Notes: a model not told the origin generated them from the letters alone. DNA of 64,000 nucleotides from Alphaproteobacteria bacterium (GCA_030428615.1 JAUIDN010000014.1:1-64000), one strand, 5' to 3'; counted from the stretch's first letter, positions 24,740-33,803 are shown. Made by a program: numbers and translations.

Positions 24740-24855
24740 GTCAGGGGTGGAATATCGGGTAGGGTTTTTTCCGCAACCATTTCGCCTTGCTCACTGTCAC
24801 ACCCGATGAGCAACGCCGCTAATGTTATAAAAGCAATTTTCCTGACCATTATCAT
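24726..24855 (-). pseudogene. 5' fragment of a lipoprotein gene, paralogue of 24939-25520
   Basis: Read on the minus strand from ATG 24855 (or 24849), it encodes a lipoprotein signal (ITLAALLIGC), a charged spacer and IPPLTYTWS. The intact neighbour has LLLSAC and the same IPPLTYTWS. The shared DNA (GACCAGGTATAGGT and on) stops at about 24726, where terminase sequence begins. The rest of this copy has been deleted. Confidence 0.65.
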
Positions 24856-24938
24856 CCTATCCCAAGGAATTTCATGATAGTTCCCAAAAATGAAAAGAAA
24901 AGTAAAAATCTGCTTAAGCTTAATGAAGATGAATTTTA

Positions 24939-25520
24939 CTAATTGGTTATTCTTTTAATGCTTCTTGCAAAAGAACTATTCGCGAAACTTGTTTCATTTT
25001 GAATTCCGGACAACACTGCCGTTGCAAAAGTATCATTCACGTAAAAAACCAACGCGGTTTGGTAAACCGCTATGTTTTGTGTCTGTAACTTTCCCGAAAA
25101 TGCCAGAATAACCCCTTGTTTTGTCAGCTCATGATCGGCTGGTAACATATATACCCTGCTATCCGAAAAGATGGGATCTTCAGTAATTATGCTGGCATAT
25201 TGTTTAGCGAGTTCTTCTATTGAATAATCTGATCTGTTTTGAACTGTTTTAAGCACATTTGAATCACACCGAAACATTAAAGAATAATCATCAAGCTGGT
25301 AATGCATCGTATATGAAATGGCCCCATGGGAGAAATTTTCCACCACCACTTCTGGCTCGCTGGGAAAGTCGACCGTGAAGGGACAATCCGGATACGACCA
25401 GGTATAGGTGAGGGGCGGAATTTGCGGATTTTCTTCAGCACCTGCTGCTTCGTTGGTCTCCTGCTCGCTACAGGCTGATAACAACAACAGCATAGTCAGG
25501 AGTATAAATTTTTTGTTCAT
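24939..25520 (-). CDS. Lipoprotein, function unknown
   Basis: The 193-residue protein has a lipoprotein signal with lipobox LLSAC (Cys 17), an acidic linker, then a domain starting PPLTYTWSYPDCPFTVDFP. Two more cysteines (PDC and RCDS) may form a disulfide. The YTWSYPDC-FTVDFPSEP start recalls small periplasmic beta-proteins of unknown function. A truncated paralogue lies directly downstream (24726-24855), so a tandem pair existed before the prophage deletion. Confidence 0.7.
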   Translation of the reverse strand: MNKKFILLTMLLLLSACSEQETNEAAGAEENPQIPPLTYTWSYPDCPFTVDFPSEPEVVVENFSHGAISYTMHYQLDDYSLMFRCDSNVLKTVQNRSDYSIEELAKQYASIITEDPIFSDSRVYMLPADHELTKQGVILAFSGKLQTQNIAVYQTALVFYVNDTFATAVLSGIQNETSFANSSFARSIKRITN

Positions 25521-25589
25521 GAATGATCTTTCCCAAGTATAGCCATGTTAAGGTTATATCCTGATCACACCAATATATACCACTTTATG

Positions 25590-25618
25590 CCCCGAAGCTT
25601 TCCGCTTCGGGGTTTTTT
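25590..25618 (+). terminator. Orphan intrinsic terminator
   Basis: Perfect 9-bp stem CCCCGAAGC (25590-25598) and GCTTCGGGG (25604-25612) followed by six T, facing right. Both flanking genes are on the minus strand, so no plus-strand gene obviously uses it. Confidence 0.75.
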
Positions 25619-25634
25619 GTCATTTCAGGGGCAA

Positions 25635-26201
25635 TTACATTGCCATTACTGGCACACCGGCGATATAGGGATGGGCAAACACAATAACGATATACAGAAC
25701 AATTGCCGCAGCAAATTTGATGATATCCTTTTTCATCGGTACGGCATCCGGTTTTTCGTAAGCACCGTCACGTTTATTGATCGCAAGAATTTCAACAACG
25801 GCCCAGATAATCATTCCACCAAATAAAATGATACTGCGGCTGTCACCATTGGCGATCAGGTGGCCGATACCCCAGACAATGACCCCGGTCAACATGGGAT
25901 GACGGATATAACGTTTTACGTTGCTTGGTCCGTGCGCAGCACCCAGAAGATAAAATGAAATGATCATCAGAACGCTTGTGATCTGGACCGCATCGGGCAG
26001 GGGATCATAAATAAATTCCGGCGTTGCGGAACGCCAGCCAAATACCATCAAAAGAATACTGACAACAATGGCAAGCGAGAAAGTCCCGCGATATCCATTG
26101 TTTCCCAGTTTTTTAACAAGTGTTTCCTTAAAACCCGGCATCAGACCCGGGATATAATGAATGCCGGACCAAAGAAGCACGCCGACAAAAAGCATAATCA
26201 T
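25635..26201 (-). CDS. NnrU-family membrane protein
   Basis: The 188-residue protein has about six membrane segments. The family marks are an N-terminal WSGIHYIPGLMPG, a mid-chain LGAAHGPSNVKRYIRHPMLTGVIVWGIGHL, and a short charged loop before the last two helices. NnrU proteins occur with nitric oxide/nitrite metabolism and isoprenylcysteine methyltransferase-like folds. No denitrification gene is near, so the role here is open. Confidence 0.83.
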   Translation of the reverse strand: MIMLFVGVLLWSGIHYIPGLMPGFKETLVKKLGNNGYRGTFSLAIVVSILLMVFGWRSATPEFIYDPLPDAVQITSVLMIISFYLLGAAHGPSNVKRYIRHPMLTGVIVWGIGHLIANGDSRSIILFGGMIIWAVVEILAINKRDGAYEKPDAVPMKKDIIKFAAAIVLYIVIVFAHPYIAGVPVMAM

Positions 26202-26395
26202 TTGAATTCCCTTTCTTCCCCTACTTTCCGGGGAAGAGTATTACAAAAAGGAATAACTGGCAACAAAGTGTATATAAATAACAGTGGATCGGTGGTAATA
26301 TATGTTGTTTATCTGATCTTATACTACCATTGATAATTCATGTTTAATAATTTTGACTTTCAATCTGCTAAAGGGGCGATATAAGGACAAAAAAA

Positions 26396-26893
26396 ATGAA
26401 ACGGCTTCATTTATTACGCCATGCAAAATCAAGCTGGGACCACCCGGGGCTTGATGATAAAGAACGCCCGCTGAATAAACGGGGGCTTAAGGCCACAAAA
26501 ATCATGGCGCGGGCGATCCTTGATGCGGGGTGCCGTTTTGATGCTGTATTTACCAGCCCGGCAACACGGGCCCGCACCACCATTGAAAATATTGCCGCGC
26601 ACCTGCCCGAAGAGGATATAAACCCCCAAGCTGATGATGCGCTTTACACCTTTAATTCAAACGATCTGATGGCCTGGTGCCGCGCACTTGGGGATGATAT
26701 GTCCGATGTGGTGATTGTGGGCCATAACCCTGCCATAACCGACCTTACGAACCGGCTTAGCGGTTCTGTGATCCTGAATGTGCCAACCTGTGCATATGTC
26801 CAGATGGAATTTGACGGCACCTGGGCGGAACTGGATACCGGAAAAGCAAGACTTATCAAATTTTTTACCCCAAAAATGGTCGCGAAAGCGTAA
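26396..26893 (+). CDS. SixA-type histidine phosphatase
   Basis: The 165-residue protein has the phosphoglycerate-mutase-like signature LLRHAKSSW at the start (catalytic His 9), RPLNKRG, TSPATRARTT and the second His in VIVGHNPAITDL. This short form matches SixA, which removes phosphate from histidine phosphotransfer domains. The gene stands alone and is visibly richer in G+C than its neighbours. Confidence 0.85.
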   Translation: MKRLHLLRHAKSSWDHPGLDDKERPLNKRGLKATKIMARAILDAGCRFDAVFTSPATRARTTIENIAAHLPEEDINPQADDALYTFNSNDLMAWCRALGDDMSDVVIVGHNPAITDLTNRLSGSVILNVPTCAYVQMEFDGTWAELDTGKARLIKFFTPKMVAKA

Positions 26894-26902
26894 ACTCCAA
26901 CC

Positions 26903-26918
26903 TTGACATCATTAGACC
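26903..26918 (+). promoter_or_regulatory. Promoter-like TTGACAT element
   Basis: TTGACATCATTAGACC resembles the element at 13698 and 15682, with one gap. It lies about 125 bp before the pseudogene at 27043. No good -10 was seen. Confidence 0.3.
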
Positions 26919-27042
26919 TCGACTGACCATTTTCCAAGCATAAACGTCAGACAAGCATTGATTGGGCTCCGTCTCTATCCGCGCAAATAATCCACGCATG
27001 CGGCTTTTAAAACCATTCCCCAAAACCCATAAAGGAAAGATC

Positions 27043-27537
27043 ATGATTAATTTTACAGAAAATCCCCGCATTAATAAATATATCGCAAAGCTTAATTTGA
27101 TCTGGAAAATGATAAAAGTTTCACGGATTTTGCAACTTATTCCTGTGATAGCAATGTATCCGCGTCAGAAGTTAAGCAGTTTCTAGTTGAATTGACTGAT
27201 GCTGTAAATTCAGGTTCCAAGAATGATTTTACAGAAATGCTTCAATATCCTTTTCATCTTTATCCTGAAGAAGAGTTTACTGAAATCAAGGAAGTGGCAG
27301 TTACATTGGAAACCAGACAACAAGCCATTGATCACTACATGTAATTGCAAATAAATATTTTAAAAAACTGTTAGCCTGCTCCTCTGTCGATACTCTTGTT
27401 GCCTATACCCGCAAATGATAATGATAGCACGCGGATATTACAGGATTGAACAAGACGTCGATATGTCTCTTAAACTTGCGAAGGTTGGCACCTATAACGA
27501 AAGAACTTCGGAATGGTATGAGCAAAATTGTCAGTAG
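27043..27537 (+). pseudogene. Multiply frameshifted gene of unknown function
   Basis: An ATG at 27043 with a strong AAAGGAAAGA site begins MINFTENPRINKYIAKLN. Coding-like sequence then continues in the -1 frame (NDKSFTDFATYSCDSN to QQAIDHYM, ending 27344), again -1 (VIANKYFKKLLACSSVDTL to TRK, ending 27418) and again -1 (IMIARGYYRIEQDVDMSL to NCQ, stop 27535-27537). Joined, these give about 160 residues. Three single-base losses explain it, by decay or assembly error. No family is recognised. Confidence 0.55.
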
Positions 27538-28194
27538 TTAGAAATAAAAATTAAGTAGGGCCTTAAATCGCATTTCTTCATAATCCTTACCCGTACTAGC
27601 CATATTGATAAATTTGATCGTGCCGAGTGTATCGCCGGGTGGCCACAAATGATCATGATATGCCTTGAAATAGTTACCAGCTAAATTTTCCAGATGCCTG
27701 TCCAGCGTTACCAACTGTTTTGCAACTGTTTCCGATAGTCTTCCTTGTAATTTTCTAAAGATAAATTTGTATTCCGTTTGCCATTGCTTATTTGCATCCG
27801 CATAGCATTGGACAATATCTCTCGTCGGCATTGCGGTCTTCAAACATTTGTCCATTTCATCATTTATGGGTTCATATTCATTCACGAAAACCGCCTTATA
27901 AAACATATCAGTTTTTTCCCGCACAATTCCATACCCAAGCCCCTTATTAAAGGAAACGCGGAATTTTTCACCCTTTTCCCAGCTTTTGAGGTCTTCATAT
28001 TTTACAAAATCATAAAAATGCCACACTGTGAATACTTCGCCATTCTTAAATGCCATCTCCATGAAGCCCTGATGCCCGTCACCGATAAAAGATATGTTGT
28101 CTTTAATCGTTTCAAGCGCATTTAAGTGAGCCGGGATTTGCGCGGATGCGGAATTAACAAATGTAATAATGAAGATGGTAAATATTTTTTTCAT
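27538..28194 (-). CDS. Secreted protein with LprI/DUF1311-like segment
   Basis: The 218-residue protein has a signal peptide (MKKIFTIFIITFVNSASA). The second half has MDKCLKTA, then RDIVQCYADANKQWQTEYKFIFRKLQGRL, resembling the C...C...A...W..E.N..Y..L pattern of LprI-like (DUF1311) proteins, some of which inhibit lysozyme. The first half is not recognised. A periplasmic role is inferred. Its stop abuts the end of the convergent pseudogene. Confidence 0.6.
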   Translation of the reverse strand: MKKIFTIFIITFVNSASAQIPAHLNALETIKDNISFIGDGHQGFMEMAFKNGEVFTVWHFYDFVKYEDLKSWEKGEKFRVSFNKGLGYGIVREKTDMFYKAVFVNEYEPINDEMDKCLKTAMPTRDIVQCYADANKQWQTEYKFIFRKLQGRLSETVAKQLVTLDRHLENLAGNYFKAYHDHLWPPGDTLGTIKFINMASTGKDYEEMRFKALLNFYF

Positions 28195-28331
28195 GGGACC
28201 CCCAATTTGTGCGTTTCGTTAAGCAATCAACATGAACCACCATCACGGCAACAGTGAGACCGGAATATGACCCTTTTGCGATTTTGATGGCTGTGGTAGG
28301 ATTAAGAGCTTACCAACAGGAGGGGGAAGAT

Positions 28332-28877
28332 ATGGCAGAAGAAAATCAAATTAAAGAAGACAAAAGTGGAAGTGGCCCATTTTTGGCAGTTATTTTAATT
28401 ATTATTAGCATAATAGGATTTTATGTAGGCAACATGTTTGGTGAACTCTCATCACACATAACAGATTGGGGTTCATTTGGAGATTATATAGGTGGATTAG
28501 CGAACCCGGTTATTGCTTTAGCCGTTTTATACTATGTTTTTCGATCATTTCAATCTAACAAACAAGCAATGATAGAGTTGAAAAATCAAACGAAGATTCA
28601 AAACATTGAGGCAAAAATACTAATATATCAAAACATAATTCAATTTGCTGAATCGCAAAAAATAAGATGGGAGACTATTGCTGCAAAGGCCCCGAAAGAT
28701 TCAGAAAAAAGCTTCTGGGAAACAGAAGATGCCCTTGATTACCTTGCAGGAAAACCTACTCCAAATGAATTATTAGAAAAAGCTGAAAATAAAATTCTTG
28801 AGTATGAGAAAACGATTTATGACACAAATGCAGCAATTCAAAATTTAAAGAGAGAGCTTTCTGACATAATAATTTAA
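28332..28877 (+). CDS. Two-helix membrane protein resembling phage-abortive-infection proteins
   Basis: A strong AGGAGGGGG site precedes ATG 28332. The 181-residue protein has two membrane segments (about 17-35 and 55-75) enclosing a DWGSFGDYIGGLANPVIAL loop, followed by a long coiled-coil-like cytoplasmic region. The W-G-x-FGDY-GG-xNP motif between two helices is the mark of a broad family often labelled putative phage abortive infection protein; the function is mostly unproven. The AT-rich composition against a G+C-richer neighbour suggests transfer. Confidence 0.65.
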   Translation: MAEENQIKEDKSGSGPFLAVILIIISIIGFYVGNMFGELSSHITDWGSFGDYIGGLANPVIALAVLYYVFRSFQSNKQAMIELKNQTKIQNIEAKILIYQNIIQFAESQKIRWETIAAKAPKDSEKSFWETEDALDYLAGKPTPNELLEKAENKILEYEKTIYDTNAAIQNLKRELSDIII

Positions 28878-28972
28878 GAAATTGAAATAATATCCGCTTC
28901 CCCTTGCTCGTCAGTATGTTAAGTGATAGCTTCAATTTTAATAAAATTAATAATAAATACGGGAGCAATCAG

Positions 28973-31900
28973 ATGAAAGGGACCAGACGTCTTCTTCTTA
29001 CCGCCGCCATATGCATTTTGCCGGCGACCGCGCCGCAGGTAACGGTCGCGACGGGCGTTAATCTGGGGGGTAAATATGAAAGTTATGAATTCCGGAATGT
29101 CGGCCCGACACGGGGCGGGCGGGTCACCGCCGTCACAGGAACCGTGGATGAGCCGGGCACATTTTATTTGGGCGCATCGGGCGGGGGCGTCTGGAAAACG
29201 GAAGATTACGGCACCACATGGAAAAATGTTTCCGACGGGTATTTTGCAACCCCGTCAATCGGCGATATCGCGGTCGCGCAGAATGACGCCAATATCGTTT
29301 ATGTCGGAACCGGGTCGGACGGACTTCGTTCAAATGTAATCGCCGGGAAGGGGGCGTACCGGTCTATTGACGGCGGAAAAACATGGACCCATATCGGCCT
29401 TGATAACACCGGGCATATCGGTGCCGTTGAAATTGACCCGCGCAGCAATGATACCGTTTATGTTGCAGCGATCGGCAACGCGTTTGCGCCCAATGAGGAT
29501 CGCGGCCTTTTTAAAACAACCGACGGCGGGCGGAGCTGGGAAAAAGTCCTCTACATTTCAGATACGGTCGGAATTACCGACGTTGAAATGCACCCAAGTA
29601 ATCCAAATATTCTTTATGCGTCTGCGTGGAAGGCTGAACGCAAGCCATGGACAATCATTTCCGGCGGGGAAATGAGCGAAAATGAAGGTGGCATCTATAA
29701 ATCCGTTGATGCGGGAGCGACATGGACGAAGATCAATAACGGCCTTCCCACCGGGCTCGTCGGGAAAATTGACCTTGCGGTAACACCGGCCAATTCAAGT
29801 GTGGTTGGCGCCATTGTCGAAGCCCCAAACGCCGAAGGCGGGCTGTACTGGTCCGTGGATCAGGGTGAAACATGGACCCATGTATCAAATGACACTGGCG
29901 TTCAGAACAGACCGTTTTATTACACCAATCTGGATATTGACCCAACCAATGAGAAAATCATCTGGTCCAATGCCAATCCGCTTAGAAAATCGGTGGATGG
30001 CGGTAAGACATGGACAACAATTTCCGTGCCACACGGCGACAACCATGACATCTGGCAAAACCCGAACAATCCGGATTTGTTAATTCAATCAAATGACGGC
30101 GGTGCGAATGTAAGCTTCAACGGCGGAAAAACATGGTCAACGCAGTTTAACCAGCCCACGACTGAAGTTTACCAGGTCGAAGTGGACGACCAGCATCCAT
30201 ACTGGCTTTATGCGGGAATGCAGGATAACGGGTCAACCATTTCAGTGCCCAGCAACGCACCGTGGGGCACGCAGCACACAAATGCATTCATTCAATATGC
30301 GGGTGGCTGTGAAACCGGCCCTGCAGTGCCAAAACCCGGCAACCCGAATATCATTTACAGTGACTGTAAGGGCCGTTTCGGCGTTTACGACAAACGCACC
30401 GGAACCGAACGGGCTTATTACGTGGGGGCCACAAACATATACGGTCATAATCCGGCGGATCTTAAATACCGTTTTCAACGTGTAGCGCCGGTACATGTGT
30501 CACCGCATGATCCGGATGTTGTTTACCACGGATCGCAATATTTGCACCGCACGCGCGATGATGGTGTCACGTGGGAACAGATTTCACCGGACCTCACGGC
30601 AAATGAGCCGGATAAGCAGGTCATTTCCGGTTCGCCCATTACCCGGGATATCACCGGCGAAGAATATTACAGCGTTATTTATTCCATTCAGGAAAGCCCG
30701 CTTGAAAAAGGGATCATTTGGGTTGGGGCCAATGACGGTCCGGTTCATGTAACGCGCGATGATGGTGTAACATGGGAAAATGTAACGCCGCGTATGCCTT
30801 CGGGTGGCCGCGTTGATAGCGTAGCACCAAGTCCCCATACACCGGGCAAGGCGTATATCACAGTTCTAAGATACCAGCTTGGCGACTGGACACCCTATAT
30901 ATTCAAAACCACAAATTATGGTGACAGCTGGGAACGGATTACCGACGGTATACCGTCCGATTATCCTGTGCGTGTTGTCCGTGAAAGCCCGGATCATGAA
31001 GGGCTGCTTATAGCGGGGACCGAATACGGTATGTTTATGTCCGCGAATGACGGTGAAAGCTGGGAACCCTTCCAGCAGAATTTACCGATCACGCCGGTTA
31101 CTGACGTTAAATTTATCCGTGGGGACCTTGCGGTTTCAACAATGGGGCGTGGTTTCTGGGTGCTGGATAATGTCCAGTCCGTTGCCGCCGCAGCGACGGC
31201 AAGTGGCGCGGGTCTTCAGGTGTTAAGACCAAAAGACACATACCGCTACCGCCGTCCTCGCGGTGTGCCAAGTGACGGTGTTTCAGATGGTGTACCTGAT
31301 CTCCCAAAGCCCACCGTTGCTATTGATTATTTCGTTCCTGAAGGGGATCATAAATCGATTAAGCTTGAAATTCTTGATGCTCAGGGGGATTTGGTCACCA
31401 CCTATTATAATGATGGCACAGACCCAGAAGATAAGGGTGCGGATGCGTCGGCCTATATCCAGACAAAATCGCTTGAAATGGACGCGGGTCTTAATCGCTT
31501 TCGTTGGGATATGACGTGGCTTGGCCCATGGCATAAGGAGCAGAGCCGCCGTTATTCGGATGGCCCAATCGCCACCCCAGGCACTTATCAGGTGAAAATC
31601 ACACTGGACGGGCAGGAAGCTATGCAATCTTTCGATCTGATTGTTGACCCGCGGGTGACCGAACAGGGTGTCAATGTCACCGATATTACCGCACAAACCG
31701 AACTTCAGGGGCTTATCGCCGCGCTTCTTTCAAAGTCCAGAAAACTTGAAGAAGAAGCGAAGGCAGAGCACGGGGCCCTTCACCGCCAGTATCGCGGGCA
31801 ATCGAATGAAGAACGCGGCGCAGAAGCAAACGCCAATTTTGACCGTGTACATGCGGCCGTTCGTGCCCTTACAACACCAAATATCATTTATCCGAAAGCC

Positions 31901-32038
31901 GGACTTACCGGGATGATCAGCTATCTTTACAACATTAATAGCGATGCCGATCAAGTCCCCGGCAAGGACAGCATTGAACGGTTCGCGGAATTATCCGCAG
32001 AATATGACCGGGTGGAAGCCGCGTACCGGGATAAATAA
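28973..32038 (+). CDS. Large secreted sortilin/VPS10-like beta-propeller protein
   Basis: The start at 28973 gives a signal peptide (MKGTRRLLLTAAICILPATA); the protein is 1021 residues. It has many Asp-box/BNR-type repeats (SxDGGKTWT, TTDGGRSWE, SVDQGETWT, TRDDGVTWE, SANDGESWE) forming one or two propellers over about residues 30-750. A C-terminal beta and helical part follows (DMTWLGPWH, EEEAKAEHGALHRQY). Proteins of this type are annotated VPS10 domain or glycosyl-hydrolase-like. Catalysis is unproven. It is richer in G+C than its neighbours. Its 3' end is repeated at 33691. Confidence 0.78.
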   Translation: MKGTRRLLLTAAICILPATAPQVTVATGVNLGGKYESYEFRNVGPTRGGRVTAVTGTVDEPGTFYLGASGGGVWKTEDYGTTWKNVSDGYFATPSIGDIAVAQNDANIVYVGTGSDGLRSNVIAGKGAYRSIDGGKTWTHIGLDNTGHIGAVEIDPRSNDTVYVAAIGNAFAPNEDRGLFKTTDGGRSWEKVLYISDTVGITDVEMHPSNPNILYASAWKAERKPWTIISGGEMSENEGGIYKSVDAGATWTKINNGLPTGLVGKIDLAVTPANSSVVGAIVEAPNAEGGLYWSVDQGETWTHVSNDTGVQNRPFYYTNLDIDPTNEKIIWSNANPLRKSVDGGKTWTTISVPHGDNHDIWQNPNNPDLLIQSNDGGANVSFNGGKTWSTQFNQPTTEVYQVEVDDQHPYWLYAGMQDNGSTISVPSNAPWGTQHTNAFIQYAGGCETGPAVPKPGNPNIIYSDCKGRFGVYDKRTGTERAYYVGATNIYGHNPADLKYRFQRVAPVHVSPHDPDVVYHGSQYLHRTRDDGVTWEQISPDLTANEPDKQVISGSPITRDITGEEYYSVIYSIQESPLEKGIIWVGANDGPVHVTRDDGVTWENVTPRMPSGGRVDSVAPSPHTPGKAYITVLRYQLGDWTPYIFKTTNYGDSWERITDGIPSDYPVRVVRESPDHEGLLIAGTEYGMFMSANDGESWEPFQQNLPITPVTDVKFIRGDLAVSTMGRGFWVLDNVQSVAAAATASGAGLQVLRPKDTYRYRRPRGVPSDGVSDGVPDLPKPTVAIDYFVPEGDHKSIKLEILDAQGDLVTTYYNDGTDPEDKGADASAYIQTKSLEMDAGLNRFRWDMTWLGPWHKEQSRRYSDGPIATPGTYQVKITLDGQEAMQSFDLIVDPRVTEQGVNVTDITAQTELQGLIAALLSKSRKLEEEAKAEHGALHRQYRGQSNEERGAEANANFDRVHAAVRALTTPNIIYPKAGLTGMISYLYNINSDADQVPGKDSIERFAELSAEYDRVEAAYRDK

Positions 32039-32081
32039 GATATCTTCAAATTTATAAGCCCCGCCCAAATAAACGGCGGGG
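31969..32081 (+). repeat. Direct repeat, copy 1 (3' end of VPS10-like gene and terminator)
   Basis: From CAGCATTGAACGG through the stop codon and the terminator stem, this stretch recurs at 33691-33803 with about eight differences. It is the intact copy and encodes the last residues of the secreted protein. Confidence 0.85.
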
Positions 32082-32085
32082 TTTT
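32059..32085 (+). terminator. Intrinsic terminator
   Basis: CCCCGCC (32059-32065) pairs with GGCGGGG (32075-32081), loop of nine, followed by TTTTG and further T. It ends the VPS10-like gene. Confidence 0.85.
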
Positions 32086-32107
32086 GTTCTTTTTATGTTC
32101 TTTTTTC

Positions 32108-32136
32108 TTGACATCGGTGAACCCCCATTGAAATCT
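32108..32136 (+). promoter_or_regulatory. Promoter-like TTGACAT element before the toxin-like gene
   Basis: TTGACATCGGTGAACCCCCA resembles the 13698 element (TTGACAT, then a purine-rich step and a C run). A -10 at 17 bp (AAATCT) is poor. It lies 86 bp before ATG 32194. Confidence 0.4.
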
Positions 32137-32193
32137 CGTAGTTAGTATTATTAATGAATTAAGATTCTCGAAATTGTATTCAGGAAAAGAAGA

Positions 32194-32589
32194 ATGATCA
32201 ATCTAACAAACTTTCCAATTATTGATAAACACATCATTGCTTTGAATAAAATTTTACCAGCCTTAGATGACTTTGATGAAAGTGCCAAACTAGACGATAG
32301 GTCATTAGGGCAAATTATGGCACCTGAAGAAAGCCGGCGTTTAAAACGCTATATAGAACGTGATGCCAAATTATTAGGGATAAAAAATCCATTACAGCAG
32401 TCTGCAAATAAAAAAAAGGAAAGCATATCCACTGAACGGATTCAATCAGTGTCCATACCAAAGCAGAAATCACGGATGAGTTCAGAAATTTTAGATAAAG
32501 CTAAAACATTGCAGAGGTCTGTCACATTCGCATTGAAACCAAATCCTCCGAAGACAGACTATCTAATGGATAATTACAATTCAGTTTGA
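32194..32589 (+). CDS. N-terminal part of a toxin-like gene interrupted by TGA
   Basis: ATG 32194 follows AGGAAAAGAAG. The 131-residue part is polar, basic and helical with no signal peptide, perhaps a delivery or linker region. It ends at an in-frame TGA (32587-32589), after which the same frame stays open to 32970. A TGG-to-TGA change or readthrough would give one protein of 258 residues. No family is recognised for this part. Confidence 0.5.
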   Translation: MINLTNFPIIDKHIIALNKILPALDDFDESAKLDDRSLGQIMAPEESRRLKRYIERDAKLLGIKNPLQQSANKKKESISTERIQSVSIPKQKSRMSSEILDKAKTLQRSVTFALKPNPPKTDYLMDNYNSV

Positions 32590-32970
32590 ACATTAAACCC
32601 TTTTTTAAATACGTCAATTGAACAGCAAGCCTACAATCATTATAATGTAGGAACTGGTAAAAACCTTGCATTAACGGAGAAAATGTTTCAAAAGGCCCTA
32701 AAAATAGCAAACGAGCAAGTAGGGTCAAACGTTAAGGATGGAAGCTATGTCGTTGACTTTTACGGAAACAAGGAATTTGATGGTTTATTCGGGAAAGCTA
32801 CTGCCCATGTGAGAAACGGTAAAGTTGTTGGGTTGGAAGATTATTATAATTTTGATAAAAAACCGTGGGGTGAGCGCTCCTTATTGGCAGAGATTGCTAC
32901 CAGGTTTGGGCATGATCCAAATGGAGCCCCATTTCATGTTTATGGTGGAATGATAAAAAAGAGATATTAG
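32590..32970 (+). pseudogene. C-terminal toxin-like domain, same frame after the TGA
   Basis: The open frame after the stop codes TLNPFLNTSIEQQAYNHYN, then a compact C-terminal domain: GSYVVDFYGNKEFDGLFGKA, RNGKVVGLEDYYNFD, KPWGERS and FHVYGG. The Tyr/Phe-rich DYYNFD and terminal HVYGG pattern resembles C-terminal domains found in polymorphic toxins and phage-tail-associated proteins. This is a resemblance only. If translated alone the first ATG is 32683 (95 residues), which lacks a clear ribosome site. Confidence 0.45.
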
Positions 32971-32997
32971 GAAAGTCGACAAGATCGAAACTCATAA

Positions 32998-33654
32998 ATG
33001 TATTATATCATTGTATTCATTATAGGAATTCCGATATTTCTTTGGTTGGCAAAGCGAGGAATAAACCTTCTGGTTTTTTATATTTATCCGGTTTTCTCGA
33101 TTTCCAGTCTTTGGTTTCTGTTCTCCTTATTTCATGGAGGGTATTTTTCGAGTCCGGAATATCTGATCTATCAATTTGCTGTGACAACTATTCTGTCAGT
33201 ATCAACTGTTGTTTTATTTCAGCATTTGTTGAAACGGAAAGCCAGTTCCGATCTTTTAACAATCATTCAATCGGCCATTTTTCTCTTATTAGCAGGTCTG
33301 TTTTTAGTGCCGCCCCTCTCATCTGAGTATGGATTCAGACAAAAATTTCCAGGAATATTGCCGACATTCGCATTCAAAAACCTTGAAGAAGAAATTATCA
33401 ATCCATTAGACAGTTATCATGCTGTTGCATACAGTTTTTATTTTCCCAATTTTTTGGGTATCGACGGTTGCAAGGTACAGAGCATTGACGGGTTATTAAA
33501 TTCAGAATTGATAAGTAAATTACCAAACCCTAAATCACCTCTTAATGAACTTCCAGCCACTGGTGATGTCTGTGTTTTGCAAACGCTTGATAATTTCAGC
33601 GATCAAATTTTGATAAGCTACGAAAATGGAATAGTTTTTATGACTTATGATTAA
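32998..33654 (+). CDS. Membrane protein, candidate immunity partner
   Basis: The 218-residue protein has four probable membrane segments in its first 110 residues and a soluble C-terminal half with two cysteines (IDGCKVQSIDG and GDVCVLQ). It starts 27 bases after the toxin-like gene and is strongly AT-rich. A membrane protein directly downstream of a toxin-like gene fits an immunity or resistance protein, by position only. The repeat copy at 33691 supplies its terminator. Confidence 0.6.
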   Translation: MYYIIVFIIGIPIFLWLAKRGINLLVFYIYPVFSISSLWFLFSLFHGGYFSSPEYLIYQFAVTTILSVSTVVLFQHLLKRKASSDLLTIIQSAIFLLLAGLFLVPPLSSEYGFRQKFPGILPTFAFKNLEEEIINPLDSYHAVAYSFYFPNFLGIDGCKVQSIDGLLNSELISKLPNPKSPLNELPATGDVCVLQTLDNFSDQILISYENGIVFMTYD

Positions 33655-33690
33655 GAAACAAATTACTCATTACTCCCTTCAGTAATATGC

Positions 33691-33803
33691 CAGCATTGAA
33701 CGGCTTGCGGAATTATCCGCAGAGTATGACCGGGGGGGAAGCCGCGTACCGGGATAAATAAGATGTCTTTAAATTTATAAAGCCCCGCCCAAATAAACGG
33801 CGG
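33691..33803 (+). repeat. Direct repeat, copy 2 (relic of VPS10-like 3' end)
   Basis: This copy of 31969-32081 carries substitutions, an extra G in CCGGGGGGG (33731-33738 region) that breaks the frame, and an extra A before the terminator stem. The stem is shortened to CCGCC/GGCGG but is followed by seven T (33804-33810), so it may still terminate the membrane-protein gene. Confidence 0.85.

Noticed and set aside
25545..25826. Plus-strand frame that crosses the orphan terminator
   Set aside because: A strong terminator lies inside it and the NnrU gene on the other strand accounts for the coding signal.
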